Below, one piece after another: positions 48,186 through 58,600 of a stretch of 64,000 bases of DNA. The notes below the pieces were generated by a model. That model was given only the letters and a program-made list of their open reading frames with translations. It made no database searches and was not told the origin of the DNA. Source of the DNA: Helicobacter sp. NHP19-003 (GTDB taxonomy: Bacteria > Campylobacterota > Campylobacteria > Campylobacterales > Helicobacteraceae); contig NZ_AP024814.1 in NCBI RefSeq assembly GCF_019703305.1, positions 1,426,001 through 1,490,000 on the forward strand, in the 5' to 3' direction. The translations under genes were made by a program, and so were the position numbers. The number at the start of each line of letters is the position of its first letter. Position 1 is the first letter of the stretch.

Positions 48186-51100
48186 ATGCGCTCTATGAGA
48201 AAACCTAGTAAACTTTCCCTGAAAATCAGCCATGCCATCGCTAGGCGCATTAAGGCAAACCAAGCCCAGCGCGCCGGCGTTTTTGTCTTCAAAGAAGCCC
48301 CTAAGATTGTCCCACGCCAAAGCTCGTGCACTTCTAAAGTGCTCTCTAAAGGGGCGTTTGTGGTGGGGGCTATGGCTTCTTACAATGGGCTAGCAGCCTA
48401 TGATTTAGGCAACCAAACACACATCGTGGGCTATATGTGGGATCACCGCAACGGCGAATTTTACTATGGCGGTGGCGGCTATTATTGTGGCAGCTATTGG
48501 TGTAACGATGCTGCAAGCCTCACAAGCAATAAAGATGGGGATTATCTGCTCTCACAGCTCACATGGAAAGGGGGTAGTTTAAACATTGGGCTTAACAACG
48601 CCACTTTAAATGTGGGGACTCAAGGGAGCAACACCTTTACAAATTATTACGACACGGCGACCTTTAACGACACCATCAACGCCCGCAACATCAATTTAGC
48701 CCAAACTTTAAACCTTGAAAGGGATACAAATTTAAGCATCAGTGCCAGCCAAAACATCAATGCCAACAACGCCACGCTTAATTCAAATGGTTACACTCTA
48801 GCACTCAAGGGGCAAAATGGCAACTTTAACGACACTTCCTTAAATGGGGGTAGTGCGATCAACATTGATGTTAGCAATCTCACCCTCAACAATGTGTCTT
48901 TCAACGATGCCAACACCAGTGTTACTAACACCGGTAGCCTTAACATCCAAAACACCATCACTTTGACCCATAATTCGCCTCTAACCAAACTCGCCAGCAC
49001 CATCACCCTAAGCCCTAGCGCGATTTTTAACATCACGCAGGATTTAAGCAATGTCAGCCAAACGGGGGGGTCTTCTTATAGTGTCCTCAACACCACAGGA
49101 AATATCAACACCTCAAGCTATGGCAAAGCTCTGTGGAATCTCATCCGCTATCACAATCAAAGTGCCTCTCTTTATAGTGGCGATGGGGCCAGTGAAATCC
49201 AAAGCAATGGGGAAACGATTTACCATGTCGCTTTCAACGAGGGGGGCAAACAATACACCTTTGGCGAAGCCTTTGGCCCTAAGTCCATCTCGATTTTCTC
49301 GCTCCAACCCACCAATGTTTGGGGCACGGGGGTTTTGCCCCTCAATGGCTCCCACGATTTTTCTGTAGGCCCGGGCGGTGTCGCCTACATCAACCCCAAT
49401 GCAGCCAACCCCACCAATGGCTATAAAATCCTAAACACAAACGCCAATGCGGGGCCTGCGTCCTTTGGGGTCAATATTAAGGGCAGCGATTCCACCTTGA
49501 TTTTAGGCAACGACACTGCAAATCCCATAAATTGGCAGACCAGCAAAGCGGCGATTTCTATCGGCGGGGACACACACACGGCGGGCACAATCAAGGGAGC
49601 GTTTAGTGCCTACAATATTTACATGACCAACACCCTCCAAACGGGCAACAATCTTGCCCCAAATGCCCATAATATCCTCACTGCTCAATACGGCGGGCAT
49701 GGGACGACTATCACTTTCAATGCCTCTAACAACCTCACTATGGACGATCTGCGCTATTGGGAGCGTATCGCTGGCGATGAGCAATCCTCTGCCACCTTTA
49801 ATGCCACAAATAACATCAATGTCAGCAACTCCACTTTTATCGACAACACGAGAAGCATTAGTGCCATCATCGGTGGAGACATGAAGTTTAGTGCGCAAAA
49901 CACCACCTTTAACAACAGCCGATTTAGCGGAGATCAAAACCAAATCAGTTTGACCGGCACACAAAAGCTCACCCTCACAGACACCCAAATCAACAATGGG
50001 ATGTCTACCGTTAGTCTAAATGCCGGCACGCTCAACATGGATTGCGATGGCAAAAATGGTAGCTGTGTCCCAAACTTTAGTAAAACCCCCCCTTTTGGGG
50101 CCAGTGGCTTTAGCGGCATCAATGCCGAACACCTATTAGTCAACGCCCAAACGGCCACCTTTAGCAACACCACGCTCAACATAGACCCTGTGAGCGGGGC
50201 AAATGCCGCCTTTTCAACCAACAATTTGACCTTCAACAACACCACCTTTAGCGGGGACAACACTTTTAGCTTCAAGGCTTACAACAAGGGGGGGCAAGTA
50301 ACCACTTTTGAAGGCACCACGACCCTAGACACCGCGCAGAGCAACCAAGCCCTAAGCCCCTTTGCCACCGCTTTAAGCGGGCAGGTCATTTTAGGCTCTA
50401 ATGCGGTGTTTAACATCCAAAACACGCTCAACAACCCCGCCAAAACATACACGATCCTAGACACACAAAACGCCATCCAAGCTAGTAGTCAAGACTATTT
50501 AAACACCTACGCCGGGCGTTTGTGGCAACTCATCCACTACCAAGGGCAGAGTGCGAGCAGCGCACAGCAAGTAACAGGTGCGTTCATCTTCAACAACCAA
50601 GTTTACAACATCCCCACAGCCGACAAGGCTTACATGGTGAGCTTTGGCACAGCGCGCTTTTTAGAAACCTTTGGCAACAACCGCATGGCCTTGCAATATG
50701 TGTCGCAAGCCGCCGATGTGTGGCAGTCGGTTTATCCCATGCAAAACGAACCTAATGTCCCCCAAAGTTACAATGTGGGGGTCAATGGTGTGGCCTTCAT
50801 TGACCCCGCCCACAACCACAGCGACCCGGGCTACAACCCAGGCGACAATTCTTTAAGTGCCAATTCTCAAGTGAGCGGCGGGGCGACTGACACCACCATC
50901 GTTGGCAACAACGCGACCTTAGTCATCGGCAACGACCAGCTACAGGCCATCGGCTTGAAAGCCCAGCGCGCCAGCGTCAATTTAGACCCCAGCGAAAAGA
51001 CCGGCAACAGCTCCAGCACCACCCTAAGTGCCCCCAATGTCCTACTCACCAATGATTTAAACATCGGCTCTAACAAAGGCGGTTCGGGCGATTTAAACAT

Positions 51101-51830
51101 TAGTGCCCAAAACACGATGACCATGGATGGCCTAGATTTTAACGCCACAGGTTCGCAGCAAACCAACCAAAACACCTTCACAGGGACGCAAAGCCTAAAC
51201 ATCCAAAACTCCAACTTAAACGCCAATGGCGGGGCTCTCTCTTTAAACTCTCAAAACATCCAGCTCAACCACGCCAACCTCACTGGCCAAAGCGGTGCCA
51301 CAATCACGCTCAATGCCTCCAGCCAAAGCTCCAATACCCCTACACAAATCAATGCCGCGAACACGGACTTTAAGGACAGCGGGGGCTCTGTTAAGTTAAA
51401 CGCCCAAAACATCACCCTAGGCACGAGCACACAGGGCACGCTTTATGATAAAAGCGTGAGCGGCGCGGCGCGCGGCGCGGTGCGCTTTAGCGGCAACAAT
51501 ACGGCCATTTCTATTGCGGCCACAGGGGCGCTGGATGTGGCCAACACCAGCTTTAACGAGCAAAACGGGGGGTCTATCAGCCTAAGCAGTGGGCAAAACC
51601 TCACCATTGGTCCCACCCTCACCTTCAGCGGCAACGCGACACACATCACCCTCAACACCGCCAACACCCTAAACATCACGGGCCAAGCCGGGCAAGAGGG
51701 CTTTAACGACACAAACGGGGCAATCCAATTACAAGGCCAAAACATTAAGCTCAACGCCGCCACTTTTGCGGGCAGCGGCAACTCTGTGAAAATCCTAGGG
51801 GCGGGGGGAGTGGGGCCGCTAACAGCTTAA
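48186..51830 (+). CDS. VacA-like giant autotransporter, N-terminal part (frame ends at a shift)
   Basis: Begins at ATG 48186 (alternatives TTG 48177, ATG 48195; GGA lies 4 bp before 48186). A basic N-terminus (RKPSKLSLKISHAIARRIKA) and a hydrophobic stretch (GAFVVGAMASYNGLA, about residues 60-75) resemble the long signal peptides of autotransporters. The rest is beta-solenoid passenger: endless short coils with Asn/Thr/Ser such as NATLN, SFNDAN, NNTTF, and the module anchors NVWGTGVLPLNG (49314) and DVWQSVYPMQNE (50715) followed by YNVGVNGVAFIDPAHNHSDP. The frame stops at 51830 after a run of six G at 51803-51808; with seven G it would continue as GAGGSGAANSLSATN in the next fragment. It is too short to be exported alone, because it lacks the barrel. 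Confidence 0.85.
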   Translation: MRSMRKPSKLSLKISHAIARRIKANQAQRAGVFVFKEAPKIVPRQSSCTSKVLSKGAFVVGAMASYNGLAAYDLGNQTHIVGYMWDHRNGEFYYGGGGYYCGSYWCNDAASLTSNKDGDYLLSQLTWKGGSLNIGLNNATLNVGTQGSNTFTNYYDTATFNDTINARNINLAQTLNLERDTNLSISASQNINANNATLNSNGYTLALKGQNGNFNDTSLNGGSAINIDVSNLTLNNVSFNDANTSVTNTGSLNIQNTITLTHNSPLTKLASTITLSPSAIFNITQDLSNVSQTGGSSYSVLNTTGNINTSSYGKALWNLIRYHNQSASLYSGDGASEIQSNGETIYHVAFNEGGKQYTFGEAFGPKSISIFSLQPTNVWGTGVLPLNGSHDFSVGPGGVAYINPNAANPTNGYKILNTNANAGPASFGVNIKGSDSTLILGNDTANPINWQTSKAAISIGGDTHTAGTIKGAFSAYNIYMTNTLQTGNNLAPNAHNILTAQYGGHGTTITFNASNNLTMDDLRYWERIAGDEQSSATFNATNNINVSNSTFIDNTRSISAIIGGDMKFSAQNTTFNNSRFSGDQNQISLTGTQKLTLTDTQINNGMSTVSLNAGTLNMDCDGKNGSCVPNFSKTPPFGASGFSGINAEHLLVNAQTATFSNTTLNIDPVSGANAAFSTNNLTFNNTTFSGDNTFSFKAYNKGGQVTTFEGTTTLDTAQSNQALSPFATALSGQVILGSNAVFNIQNTLNNPAKTYTILDTQNAIQASSQDYLNTYAGRLWQLIHYQGQSASSAQQVTGAFIFNNQVYNIPTADKAYMVSFGTARFLETFGNNRMALQYVSQAADVWQSVYPMQNEPNVPQSYNVGVNGVAFIDPAHNHSDPGYNPGDNSLSANSQVSGGATDTTIVGNNATLVIGNDQLQAIGLKAQRASVNLDPSEKTGNSSSTTLSAPNVLLTNDLNIGSNKGGSGDLNISAQNTMTMDGLDFNATGSQQTNQNTFTGTQSLNIQNSNLNANGGALSLNSQNIQLNHANLTGQSGATITLNASSQSSNTPTQINAANTDFKDSGGSVKLNAQNITLGTSTQGTLYDKSVSGAARGAVRFSGNNTAISIAATGALDVANTSFNEQNGGSISLSSGQNLTIGPTLTFSGNATHITLNTANTLNITGQAGQEGFNDTNGAIQLQGQNIKLNAATFAGSGNSVKILGAGGVGPLTA

Positions 51831-52696
51831 GCGCCACCAACACCCATTTTAACAACAGCCAAGCGGTCAATGTCAATGCCAACAGCGCCACTTTCAGCGG
51901 TGGCAACTTTAGCCAAGACCAAAATGTCAACATCGCCTCTAGTGGCGATGGCAGTTTTAGCGGGACTGATTTTAGCAACGACCAAGCCATAAGCATTGCC
52001 GCCAACACCGCCACTTTCACCGATGCGGCCTTCAACAACACCGGGGCAGTTACCATCAAGGCCAGCGGTGGCAGCAATTTCAACAACACAAACTTTAACA
52101 CCACAGGCAATATCAACATCAACGCCGGCGACACCGACACCTTCAGCGGCACAAACTTTAACACCACTGCCGATGTCAACATCACCGCCCACAACAAAGC
52201 CACTTTTGAAAACAACAGCCATTTTACAAAAGCCCAAAACATCAACATCACCGCCAACACGGCTGATTTTAATGGCACAGATTTTAACACCACGGGCAGC
52301 GCGGACAATATTTTTAAAATCGCCAACGCCACTTTTGACGGGGCGACCTTTAATACCCATTCAGCCTATAATTTCAGCGGCAACACCCAGACAACCTTTA
52401 GCGGCATAAGCAATATTGGAATCAGTGGCGACACCACCTTTGCCAAGAATTTGGGCACTGTCAGCTTTAGCAATGGTGCCCTGTTAAACCTCAATCAAAG
52501 CGAAATTCTAAACGCCCTACAAGGGGGTAAGACCTACACGCTCTTAAGCGGTAACGACCTTAAATTCTCCACAGACACCCAATACGCCGCCAATTTATAC
52601 CAAATGGTGCAATTTGGCAATACAGCCACCACTCTAGCCAAAGACCTTAAAGGGGGTGCCACTCAAGGCGGCGACACATGGTATACATTTCTTTAG
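51831..52696 (+). pseudogene. VacA-like giant autotransporter, middle fragment in a shifted frame
   Basis: From 51836 the coding sequence is in another frame: SATNTHFNNSQAVNVNANSA, then about ten solenoid coils of the form FNTTGNININAGDTDTF and FNGTDFNTTGSADNIF, leading to ALQGGKTYTLLSGNDLKF, a module-end motif shared with 55000 and 56350. It ends at TAG 52694-52696 after GGDTWYTFL. The parallel region near 55170 reads IYYVSLDGQTIEETFGA, and this copy would read WYYISLDGKTIKESFGS if one T were present in TATAC at about 52689, so a single missing base separates it from the last fragment. Confidence 0.75.
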
Positions 52697-55600
52697 ACGG
52701 CAAAACGATCAAGGAAAGTTTTGGCTCTAATGCGCTCACCTTTTCGCTGTATGTACCCCCCCCCCCCAAACCCAAACCCCAAGATAAGCCCCAAAACCCT
52801 AGTGCAAACACGCCTAACGCGGGGCAAAGTGGCCCCAACATCGCCGGCACAGGCGGGGATAGCGGCCCAAGTGGCACCACTAACCCCAATGGCAGTGGCG
52901 CACAGGGACAAGACAAGGGCACACACACAGCGGGCGCACAGGGTTCGGGTTCTAGTTCGGGCACGGACAATTCCGGAGACAACACCCACACAGCTAGTGG
53001 CACACAAGGGCAAGACCAGCACAACACCGCGGGCAATCAAGGCACAGGCACGACCACTTCGGGGCAACCAGCTAACCCCACAGCCAGCAGTGGCACAGGG
53101 CAAGCTACAGGCAATACAGGGGGCACTGCACAAGGCAGCCACACCGCAAGTTCGGGCACTTCTAGCGCAGGTTCGGGCAATTCGGGTGGCAACACCCACA
53201 CCACGCAGGGCAGTGGCGATTCAGGCAACAACACCCACACAGCCGGCAGCACACAAGGCACACATACAGCAGACAGCGGCACGCCAGGGCAAGACCAGCA
53301 CAACGCCGCGGGCAACTCAGGGCAGGGGGGGCATTCAGGGAACGCACACAGTGCCAGCGATGGCTCGGGTAGTGGCAGTGGCACAACCGCCGGCGACCAG
53401 GGTAAGGGCGCACCGGCGGGCACACAGGGTGCCCCCACCGCTGGCAGTGGAGATCGTGGCTCGGGCCCAGGAGGGCAGGGACAAGGACAGGGGAAAAACC
53501 CCCAAGGCGACCACAACACCGCACAAGGCGGGGGACAAGGGGGCAGTGGAGGGCAACAGGGCGGCACGCACATCGCGCAAGGTTCGCCCGGTGTTACGCC
53601 GCCCCAACCCATCCCACAAAATGTCAACAGCATGGACATTTGGAAAGATGTCTATGACATGGATAATTCGCAAACCTGGTCCCCGAATGTGGGGACTAAT
53701 GGCATTGCCTATATTGACCCCTCCCACAACCACAGCGACCCGGGCTATAACCAACCCGGTCTGCCCCAAAACTCCCTAACCGCCAACGCCACTTACCAAG
53801 CATGGCCCCCTCATAACTACACCGGCTCTAGCACTGCCGTACAGGGCAACAATGCAACTTTAGTCATCGGCAACGACCAAATTAAGGCTGTGGGGCTAAA
53901 CGACCCCCGCTCCGTTGTTTGGCTCGATCCTAGTGAAAGCGGCACGGAGCATTCCGAAACCAGCCTACAAGCCGACAATGTCTTCATGACCAATAACTTT
54001 TTCATTGGGCGCACGAGCAGCACGGATGGCACGGGCAACATTGGGATCACCGCCAATAAAACTTTCACAATGGATGGCTTGCAATTCACTGCTTACAGCG
54101 GTACAGGCAGCGCGATCAGCAACTATTCTTGGGACAAGTTTAAATCTTTAGGCAGTTTGAATATCCAAAACTCCCAATTTGCTAATGGAGGGGGTGCGCT
54201 CTACTTTAGCACCCCCACGGCCAGCGTCAACAACGCCCAATTCAGCGGTAATGGCACGACCATCGGCTTTGATGCCTTCAACCAGACAAACCCTAGTGTT
54301 GTCAACAATAACCCCAACACCAACAACATCACCCCCGGGCAAATGAGCTTTGCCAACACCACCTTTAGCGAAAAGGCCGGGGGGCACATCCTCATCAATG
54401 GCAGCAGTGTTGATTTAGGCACCAGCATTCAAGGCACAAAATACACCGGCACTTCCCCCGCCAGCGGGGCGGTGCGCTTTAGCGGCAACAACACAGACAT
54501 TGCCATCGCCTCCACCACCGGCAACATCAGCGCCACCAGCACCAGCTTTAAAGAACAGGCGGGGGGCAACATCAGTTTAAAAAGCGGGCAAAACCTCACC
54601 ATCGGTGCCAGCAGCGCAAACCCCACCAACGACAGCTCTTACACAAGCGCCTTTATCGGCAACAACACCAACATCAACCTACAAGCCAGCGGGGCCCTGA
54701 GTGTCGCCAACACCCTCTTTAACGACCCTCTGCAAAATGCCAATAGCCCGCAAAACATGACCTTAGCGGGTGCGTCCATCACCCTAAACAACAATAAATT
54801 TGAGGGCTATTCGCAATACCACTTCAACACAAACAGCCTCACTTTGCAGGGCACCACCACCATTGCCACCAACAACTACCTAAATAAGAGCAATGTGGCG
54901 ACAAGCCCCTTTAGCACCTATGCGGGCAATGTCAGCTTTGGATCTAAAGCCCTGTTGGATTTAAGCAACACGCAAGAGATTTTAAACGCCCTGCAAGATG
55001 ACAACACTTATACGCTCTTAAGCGGCAAGAACATCGATTATGCCAGCGACACCGCCTACGCTAAAAATCTATGGCAAATGGTGCAATTTGGCGGACAGAG
55101 CGCAACCCTAGCGACACAAGGCCTGCCACAGGGGGCTACACAGGGGCAAAATGGCATTTACTATGTGTCTTTAGACGGGCAGACCATTGAGGAAACTTTC
55201 GGAGCGAAGTCTTTAACCTTGTCGTTGCTTAATCAAGAAAAAGATGTTTGGGGGGATGTCTATACCATGACACCTGGGTGTTCTCCAGCAGCTGGGGGGG
55301 GGTGTATCGGTTGGCCTCATTGGTATGACATTGTCCATGGGGGTTATAAAACTTATAGTCCAAATGTGGGGACTAATGGAATCGCCTATATTGACCCGAC
55401 ACACCAAGAGGCAGAGGGCTGGAGCAATGGCAACACTTTAAGCACCTACACAGGCACAGGCAATGGCATGCACTTGCAGGTACAAGGGACCAACAACACT
55501 TTAGTGATTGGCAACGACACCAAGCAAGCGGCCACGGGAGGCATTGTGCGTTTGGGGGGGATTAACGGGATTTATAAAATCGATGTGGGCTACATCACAG

Positions 55601-58600
55601 ACACCTTTAACGCCGCCAATATTTTTATGACCAACACCTTCCAAACAGGCAATGCGGCGAAAACGGGGGGTGGGGCGAATGTGAGCTTCACCGCTACAAA
55701 TAACATCACCTTAGACGGGCTCAATTACCAAAACCTCAAGGCCGGGACCCAACACTCCAACGCTAGCTTTGTGTCTAGCGGGGACATCACCGCCACAAAT
55801 AGCAATTTTGTAGATAATTCGGGGGGGGTCTTTAACTTCCACGGCCAAAACGACACCTTCACAAACTCCACCTTTTCGGGGGACAGCAGCCAAATCAACA
55901 TCGATGCCAGCAATTCTTTAAGCCTCACCAACACAAACTTAAACAATGGCATGAGCACGATTAATTTAAACGCTACAAACACCCTCACAATGGGGCCAAG
56001 TGCAGACAGCGCGCCTAGCACGGCCGAAGTCCCCACTAGTGCAATCAACGCTAAGGCCTTGAATGTAAGTGCCCAAACGGCGACCTTCAACAACACCAGC
56101 TTCACTCTAGACCCCACAAGCAACACCACCTCTCAATTTAAAGTCAATCACCTCACCTTTAACAACGACACCTTTGAGGGGATCGGCAGCACTTATAGCT
56201 TTAGTGGCACACAAAACACGACCTTTTTAGGCACAAACACGATCGCCACCACGGATCTAAGCAACAACCCCAATAGCCCCTTCAAGTCGTTGGGCGGGAA
56301 TGTTACTTTGGGATCTAATGCGCGCTTTGATGTGTCTAGTCCCCTGACCTATAACAAAACCTACACTTTGGTCTCAGGCTCTCACATTAATTGGCGTGAT
56401 GACAGCTACGCCAAAGAGCTATGGGGCTTGGTACAATACCAGGGGATGAGCGCGATCAGCGCGCAAAGCACGGGCAACGACTCTTATATTGTGGAATTTG
56501 GGGGTCTCAGCACGCCCATTAAAGTGAAAGAAACCTTTAACAACAATGAAATCCAACTCACTTTAATCAGCCAAATCCAAGACATTTGGCCGGATGTGCA
56601 CCAAATGACCACCACAGGCTGGAGGGCCGACCCCGCGCACTGGTGCACGCCTTACACCAACTCCAAGTGCAACTACACCTACACCTACAACACGAACAAC
56701 AACCCCGACTATGTCGCCTACATTGACCCGAATTTAAAAAACGGGGCCTACCCCTACAGCAACCCGGGTGGCAAGCTCTTAAGCACCTACAGCGCCACCG
56801 CCAATGGGGCAAATTACGATGTAGAGGGGCAGGGGACTTTAATCATTGGCAATAACACCAACGCAGCGGCCACGGGAGGCACGATTTGGTTTGGCATCCA
56901 AAACACCGCCCAATGGGATGATCATTGCGTGATAGGTTGTGGGACCATCACTGACACCTTCAACGCCTACAATGTCTACCTCACCAACACCATTAAAATA
57001 GGGCAGTTTGCCCTAGGCGGGGGGGCGAGCATGACCTACACCGCCCGCAACAATCTCACCGCCGATGGACTCAACTACGACCAAATCGCCACGGTCTTTC
57101 CCGGCATGCAAACAAACGCCAGCCAGCACTCCAGCGCCTATTTCATCGCCAACAAAAACATGTCCATCCTCAACTCTAACTTCAACGATGCGAGCTGGGG
57201 GCTTTTTAGCTTCAGTGCCCACAACGGCAATTTGAACTTCACGGGCAGCCAGGTGCAGGGCAGCGAAACGGCCGTAACGCTAGACTCGCCCAATGTGGCC
57301 CTCACCAACACCAATTTTTATTTGGGGCAGGGCAGCAATTTAAACATTGAAAACAGCAATCAAGGAGGCGGGGGGACTCTCAGCGCCACAGGCAGCACCT
57401 TTAGCCTCAATGAGAAAAGCCACGCCACATTTGGCACAAACGCCAATTTCAACAACAGCACAGTGTTGCTCAACAATGGCGCGAGCGCGAGCTTTGGCAG
57501 TGGGGGCACTTTTGCCGGCAATAGTGCCCTAGATGCCGACAACAGCACCCTAAGTGTCAGTGGCAATGCCAGCTTTAGCAATGGGGCGGTGCTAAGCCTC
57601 ATCAACCACGCCGTGGCAAACTTGCAAGCCGCCACTTTTGCCGACAATGCGAATGTCAATGTTGATCAGGGCTCTCAGGCCAACTTCAGCGGTGCGGTTA
57701 CCTTCAACGACACCTCTAGCTTAAATGTCAACGGGACGGGGGCGAGCGCCACTTTGGGCGCGGCCACTTTCAATGCGGGTACACACATGATCTTAAATGG
57801 CGGGGCGAGCGCCACCATCAAGGGTGCGGCCACTTTCAACGGGGGCAATGTCAACCTCAACAACAGTGCTTTAAGCGTGGGGGGCAACGCCACCTTAAAC
57901 AGCGCCAACTTCGCCCTGCAAGGCACATCCAGCTTTGACATCAGCGGGGGGGCCAGCAGCAGCGGGACCACGAATTTAAGCCTATATGGGACAGACCCGC
58001 TCAGTGTGGGGCAGAACTTTGGCGTGAGCGGGGTTTTGAATTTCAAAGGGGCGAGCAACCCCTCTAGCGTTCCGCTAGTCAAAGTGGGCGGCACCTTTGA
58101 TTTGAGCAAAACGGGCATCCTAGACCTCTCTAATGTGGATTTGTCCACAGCCCTTGGGGCCTCGCCTAAAGTTTATAACATCGTGGACGCTAGGAGCATT
58201 CAGGGGATCAGTGGGGCGGATGGCTACCAAAAAATTGACTTTTATGGCATGCAAATCCAAAACGCCACCTACAACGCCACTAATAACAGCTGGAGTTTTG
58301 CCAACCCCTTAAATGGAGCCGAGCTCATCACAGAGCGCATTGAAAACGGGGATTTGAGCGTAACCATCTCGAGCAATCCAAACCCCATCGCTACCAACCT
58401 TTTCAACATCGCTCCCGAGCTGTTCTATTACAAACAATCCAAGCAAAACATCACAGGCACAGACTATGATTACAGCGATGATCGGGTGGGGACTTTCTTT
58501 TTAGACAGCAATTTTAAAGGGGTGTTCATCCCCCCCGCCACCTCCAAAATCAACCCGATCCAACCTGAGATTCCGGGCACTTATGATGGCTACAACCAAC

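Larger units (their letters stand above)
49314..57000 (+). repeat. five diverged passenger modules of the autotransporter
   Basis: Anchors (Asp/Asn-x-Trp then a Val/Tyr-Met stretch) start at about 49314, 50715, 53635, 55243 and 56581. Each is followed by xNVGxNGxAYIDP, a (T)LVIGND motif, a line with AxNxxxTNxxxxG, and TxDGLxxxA. Copies at 50715 and 53635 are alike even at DNA level around CACAACCACAGCGACCCGGG. Spacing is 1.3-1.6 kb except for the pair interrupted by the linker. Confidence 0.8.

Noticed and set aside
53037..53639. Long antisense ORF rich in Pro and Cys over the first linker
   Set aside because: It mirrors the Gly/Ser/Thr codon repeats on the other strand and has no start context; a shadow.
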